8,155 nucleotides of DNA from Candidatus Methanophagaceae archaeon (lineage in GTDB: Archaea; Halobacteriota; Syntropharchaeia; Alkanophagales; Methanospirareceae), in the NCBI GenBank assembly GCA_013374505.1, contig QENJ01000252.1, forward strand, positions 1-8,155. Direction: 5' to 3'. Under the pieces are notes generated by a model, which saw only the letters and a list, made by a program, of their open reading frames with translations, was not told the DNA's origin and searched no databases. Position 1 is the stretch's first letter. Every line of letters begins with the position of its first letter. Of this stretch, positions 5,378 through 8,155 are shown piece by piece. The position numbers and the translations under genes were made by a program.

Positions 5378-7075
5378 GAATATCCCCACTACCTTCCGCT
5401 TCTCCACATCCACCAATCCCCGATCCGTAATCTTCAGTTTCGGTATAACCGGCAAAGCGAGAAACGACATAGTAATAGTAGGCGCTTGCAATTTACAACC
5501 CATCTCAGCAATTTTAGCTTCCAGCTCTTTTTGTTTCCTTATCACATGATCAAGCCCTTTATCGCTCATAAGTCCTGCAATAGGCAGTTCCAACTCCCGC
5601 GTTATTTCGTTACCGCTACACAAAACAATTCCCCCTCCTATCGCTTTCAAGCGGTTGCACGCGCGAGCCATATCCTCTTCGTTTGTACCGATAACGACAA
5701 TATTATGCGCGTCATGAGCAATAGTGGAAGCGACAGCACCGGCCTTCAAGCCAAACCCTTTTACAAAGCCCAAACCGATATTACCGGAGTATTGATGCCG
5801 TTCGAGCACACCAATCTTTATTATATCGCGTGCTGTGTCTATACCGCTAACTTCCTCCACGAGTTCCTCAGTCAGAAGTTCGCCTTGTATCAAACCGATA
5901 ATCCGCGTTTTTTTTGCTCCGCCTTCTTGCGGTATCACAAAAGCATCAGGTTTTACATGCGCTATCCTTACACTTTCGCCATAACGTGGGTATTTGTACT
6001 TATATCCATGCGGTGACGTGGCGAAATCCGTCTTCCCGTTCACTATCACACTTTCTACTTCAAACTTATCCAGATTCTTTAACAACACGATGTCCGCGAT
6101 TTTACCCGGCGATATGCTGCCTATTTTATTGTCGAGTTTGAACCATTCCGCAGTGTTTATCGTGCACATCTGCACTGCTTTCACGGGATCTATACCCTGT
6201 TCAATGGCTCTTCTTAAGACAAAGTCTAAATAACCCGCGTACTGTAAATCGCGTGGCGTTCGGTCGCCGTCTGTGACAAGCATGCAATGCCTTGTAGCTA
6301 CGGTCTTTAATAAAGGCGCAATATCTTCCAGGTTCTTTGCCGCTGAACCTTCCCTCACCATCACACGCATACCCAACCGGAGCTTCTCCTGCGCTTCTTC
6401 ATAAGACGTGTTCTCGTGGTCTGAACCCGCACCACTTAATACATATGCGTTTAGCTCTTTACCGCTGAGTAGCGGAGCATGACCATCTATTGGTACTTTT
6501 AACTCATGTGCAGCTTCTATCTTCTTCCACACCTCTTCCTCTTTTGCTATAACACCGCCGTAGTTCATCACCTCTGCCAGACCGATAATTCCATCCGTCC
6601 GCAGCAATTCCTTTATCTGTTCATGCGTGATCACGGCACCTGAGGTCTCAAGCCCAAGAGCAGGCGCAGTTGAAGGTACGCACGAAGGGGCCATACAATA
6701 TACTTTTAGGGCGGTAGATTTCGCCTCTTCTAAAAATGCTCTTATCCCTTCGATACCTAAGACATTGGCTATCTCATGTGGGTCCGCAACAACCGCAGTT
6801 GTCCCGCGGGATACAACCGCTTTTGCAAACTCGCACACCGAAAGCATACTCATTTCTATATGTGTATGCCCGTCTATCAATCCTGGGACTGCATAGCGAT
6901 TCCGCGCGTCAATCTCATCTCTTCCGCTATATCTGCCCAATCCTGCTATCAAACCACGAGCAATCGCAATGTCTGTTTCGTATATCTCGCCACTACATAC
7001 GTTCACGAGGTTTACATTTTTCAGCACGAGATCCGCTTTTTCTTTGCCTAATGCGAAGTCAATTAACGCATTCAT
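5372..7075 (-). CDS. ade: Adenine deaminase
   Basis: A 567-residue adenine deaminase (adenine + water to hypoxanthine + ammonia; purine salvage, cytosol). The amidohydrolase barrel follows a small N-terminal beta part (LVLKNVNLVNVCSGEI). Metal and catalytic candidates are all present: GLIDGH70TH72IEMS, AD98PHEIAN, AE168VMNYGGV, DGH199AP, GSDH220E and VTD269GD. The segment GSISPGKIADIVLL (about 322-335) closes the amidohydrolase part. The C-terminal adenine-deaminase domain (about 385-567) carries GLGFVKGFGLKAGAVASTIAHDAHN-type sequence and ends with SFLALPVIPKL and TDRGLVDV, as in bacterial and archaeal Ade. Length is normal and no motif is broken. AAGGTG (plus 7088-7093) is a possible SD 12 bases upstream, and a 12-bp palindrome lies between it and the ATG. 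Convergent with the Rcl-like gene; the pairing suggests purine base recovery. Confidence 0.96.
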   Translation of the reverse strand: MNALIDFALGKEKADLVLKNVNLVNVCSGEIYETDIAIARGLIAGLGRYSGRDEIDARNRYAVPGLIDGHTHIEMSMLSVCEFAKAVVSRGTTAVVADPHEIANVLGIEGIRAFLEEAKSTALKVYCMAPSCVPSTAPALGLETSGAVITHEQIKELLRTDGIIGLAEVMNYGGVIAKEEEVWKKIEAAHELKVPIDGHAPLLSGKELNAYVLSGAGSDHENTSYEEAQEKLRLGMRVMVREGSAAKNLEDIAPLLKTVATRHCMLVTDGDRTPRDLQYAGYLDFVLRRAIEQGIDPVKAVQMCTINTAEWFKLDNKIGSISPGKIADIVLLKNLDKFEVESVIVNGKTDFATSPHGYKYKYPRYGESVRIAHVKPDAFVIPQEGGAKKTRIIGLIQGELLTEELVEEVSGIDTARDIIKIGVLERHQYSGNIGLGFVKGFGLKAGAVASTIAHDAHNIVVIGTNEEDMARACNRLKAIGGGIVLCSGNEITRELELPIAGLMSDKGLDHVIRKQKELEAKIAEMGCKLQAPTITMSFLALPVIPKLKITDRGLVDVEKRKVVGIFL

Positions 7076-7078
7076 TTA

Positions 7079-7090
7079 GTGTTATAACAC
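7079..7090. promoter_or_regulatory. Perfect 12-bp palindrome abutting the ade start codon
   Basis: GTGTTATAACAC is a perfect palindrome 3 bases upstream of the ade ATG (minus strand), overlapping the possible SD AAGGTG (plus 7088-7093). A protein bound here could block transcription of ade, or the mRNA copy could fold weakly over the ribosome site. The sequence is certain; the function is inferred. Confidence 0.45.
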
Positions 7091-7161
7091 CTTCTATTGC
7101 GTGGGCACTTATGCTTTTAGTCTTCCGATAGCTTGAAAGCTTCTTCAGATGTCATCATACC

Positions 7162-7210
7162 AAAAAAGTTTATAACGACCTATAGTATGTATATACTACA
7201 CATATAAACA
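7162..7210 (+). promoter_or_regulatory. Promoter region of the surface-protein gene, with inverted repeat
   Basis: CACATATAAAC (7200-7210) contains TATAAA (7203-7208), centred about 28 bases before ATG 7234. That is the right distance for a leaderless transcript, and no SD precedes the ATG. A second TATA-like site (GTTTATAA, 7168-7175) lies further up after a run of As and would give a longer leader. Between them, TAGTAT (7183-7188) and ATACTA (7193-7198) form an inverted repeat 4 bases apart that touches the downstream TATA box, a plausible operator. The rest of the 158-base intergenic region (7091-7160) shows only a small AGCTT/AAGCT repeat. Confidence 0.5.
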
Positions 7211-7233
7211 TCCACTGGACACCAACAGTCAAA

Positions 7234-8155
7234 ATGGGGAAACTAATAGGATTTTGTCTGATAGCAGTAGCACTGCTTGTATCCACATGTGGGGGTGCGG
7301 ATATTACTTCTGCGCACCCTGGGGTAGTTGTGCTTGTCTCGCCCGAGGAGGGTAGGACTTATACCTCAACAGAGATAGCGCTAGTAGCAACTACTGAAGG
7401 GAATATATCCAATTTGAACTGGAGCTATCGGCTGAACGGAGGGGCGAATATTTCGTTTCACTCCGCGGGTCACGCTAACGAGAGCGATAACGCCACTAGT
7501 AACACTACCGATGGCGGAAGTGCGCGAATAAAGCTGACTGCGAGCGAAGGTGTGAACACTGTGGATGTGTACACGGGGGATCTGGTCGGAAATACCGGCA
7601 AAGTGACTGTATCCTTCATTGTGAACACGACATCTCCTGAATTCTCGAGGTTATCACAGGAAGCACTGGGGACAAATACGACAGAGGAGATAGAACTGGC
7701 AGTAAAAGCGACTGCGCCGATAATGAACTATCAGGAAAACTGTACCGTGAACGTATCACTCGGTGGAAACGGAACGGCAAACGAAAGTGCGAAGATAAGG
7801 ATAGAGATGGGCGGGGATGCGAACGTGGCGAATGTATTTGTAGATGATAGCACGGAAAATGTGGGTGATAGTGCATTATTCTTCGTCACGGCACCGGAAG
7901 GGGGGATGATAAACGGGGCTGAGGTGCAGCTCGAAGTGCACGCTAATGATTCTCTAACGAACTGGAGCGACTGGATGAACATAAGCAATGTTTTCTCGTT
8001 CGAGGGGGATGGAAAGGTAAGATTAACGGTAAATGCGAGCGATTTGGTAGTTTTATTCATGGGTGGTGGTGATGGAAGAGCTGTAAACGCAACTATATCT
8101 TTTATCGAGGGCACAAGTACGTCAAAGCAAAAGGTCGAAACTGTCACGACCGCGT
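7234..8155 (+). CDS. Secreted Ig-like surface glycoprotein (partial, runs off right edge)
   Basis: The first 307 codons of a gene that continues beyond the window. Residues 1-27 are a Sec signal peptide: MGK, a hydrophobic core (4-16), then STCGGADITSA with cleavage likely near 27. C19 in V-S-T-C is a poor lipobox but a lipid anchor cannot be excluded. Residues about 30-133 form an Ig-like beta-sandwich of the kind found in archaeal surface proteins: a VVVLVSPEEGRTYTSTEIAL start, a WSYRLNGGANISF strand pair, VDVYTGDLVGNTGKVTVSFIV, then the NTTSP linker. The rest is beta-rich, acidic and Ser/Thr/Asn-rich with no recognised domain. I count 17 N-x-S/T sequons, which suggests heavy N-glycosylation outside the cell. 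S-layer component, adhesin or other envelope protein are all possible. A C-terminal anchor cannot be seen. The start is set by the signal peptide and leaderless promoter. Confidence 0.8.
   Translation, partial: MGKLIGFCLIAVALLVSTCGGADITSAHPGVVVLVSPEEGRTYTSTEIALVATTEGNISNLNWSYRLNGGANISFHSAGHANESDNATSNTTDGGSARIKLTASEGVNTVDVYTGDLVGNTGKVTVSFIVNTTSPEFSRLSQEALGTNTTEEIELAVKATAPIMNYQENCTVNVSLGGNGTANESAKIRIEMGGDANVANVFVDDSTENVGDSALFFVTAPEGGMINGAEVQLEVHANDSLTNWSDWMNISNVFSFEGDGKVRLTVNASDLVVLFMGGGDGRAVNATISFIEGTSTSKQKVETVTTA

Noticed and set aside
5486..7131. Several plus-strand open frames opposite ade (up to 176 codons)
   Set aside because: They lie antisense to a complete, motif-intact adenine deaminase and have no recognisable domains or SD sites.
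7731..8147. Minus-strand 138-codon open frame at the right end
   Set aside because: Antisense to a frame with a signal peptide, Ig-like pattern and regular sequons. Its Ser/Phe/Pro-rich translation is typical of a shadow.

Overview
The window looks like archaeal chromosomal DNA, probably euryarchaeal. The signs are TATA-box promoters with short or absent leaders, Shine-Dalgarno (SD) sites of the GGTGAT/GGAG type, T-tract termination, a surface protein dense in N-glycosylation sequons, and genes of families common in methanogens and their relatives. A methanogen- or ANME-like host is only a guess from gene content and ATA/AGA-rich codons; no marker gene is present.

Layout. Positions 49-1372 hold three consecutive plus-strand genes for small paired-CBS-domain proteins, recent paralogs of one another, each with its own SD. 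A promoter with a dyad then drives a small GYD/DUF3303-like protein (1471-1716), which ends in a strong T-tract terminator. The next 420 bases, which hold no intact gene, contain the decayed remains of a MinD-type P-loop ATPase with an embedded ferredoxin segment (1802-2080). A multi-pass membrane protein of the DUF1624/HGSNAT acyltransferase family follows (2140-2892). It converges on a long minus-strand gene for a duplicated-domain U32 protein (2979-4889). Divergent from that, across 44 bases, is a DNPH1/Rcl-like 2'-deoxynucleoside 5'-phosphate N-hydrolase (4934-5377). Its end overlaps by 6 bases the end of the convergent adenine deaminase gene ade (5372-7075, minus). After a 158-base divergent promoter region, a secreted, heavily sequon-bearing Ig-like surface protein begins at 7234 and runs off the right edge.

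How the genes may work together. The CBS trio probably senses adenine nucleotides, with copy 1 having lost the usual ribose-phosphate motif in its first CBS domain. The Rcl-like hydrolase and adenine deaminase can be joined on paper into a purine-base salvage or nucleotide house-cleaning route, although their genes converge rather than forming an operon. The U32, DUF1624 and surface proteins have no evident link to these.

The clearest unusual item is the MinD/ferredoxin relic, whose Walker A and Fe-S motifs are each broken by changes one base away from the functional codon. Several intergenic regions also carry short, perfect or near-perfect inverted repeats at positions suited to regulation. 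I found no tRNA, rRNA, CRISPR array, insertion sequence or intact mobile element, and nothing that amounts to a convincing new multi-gene system.
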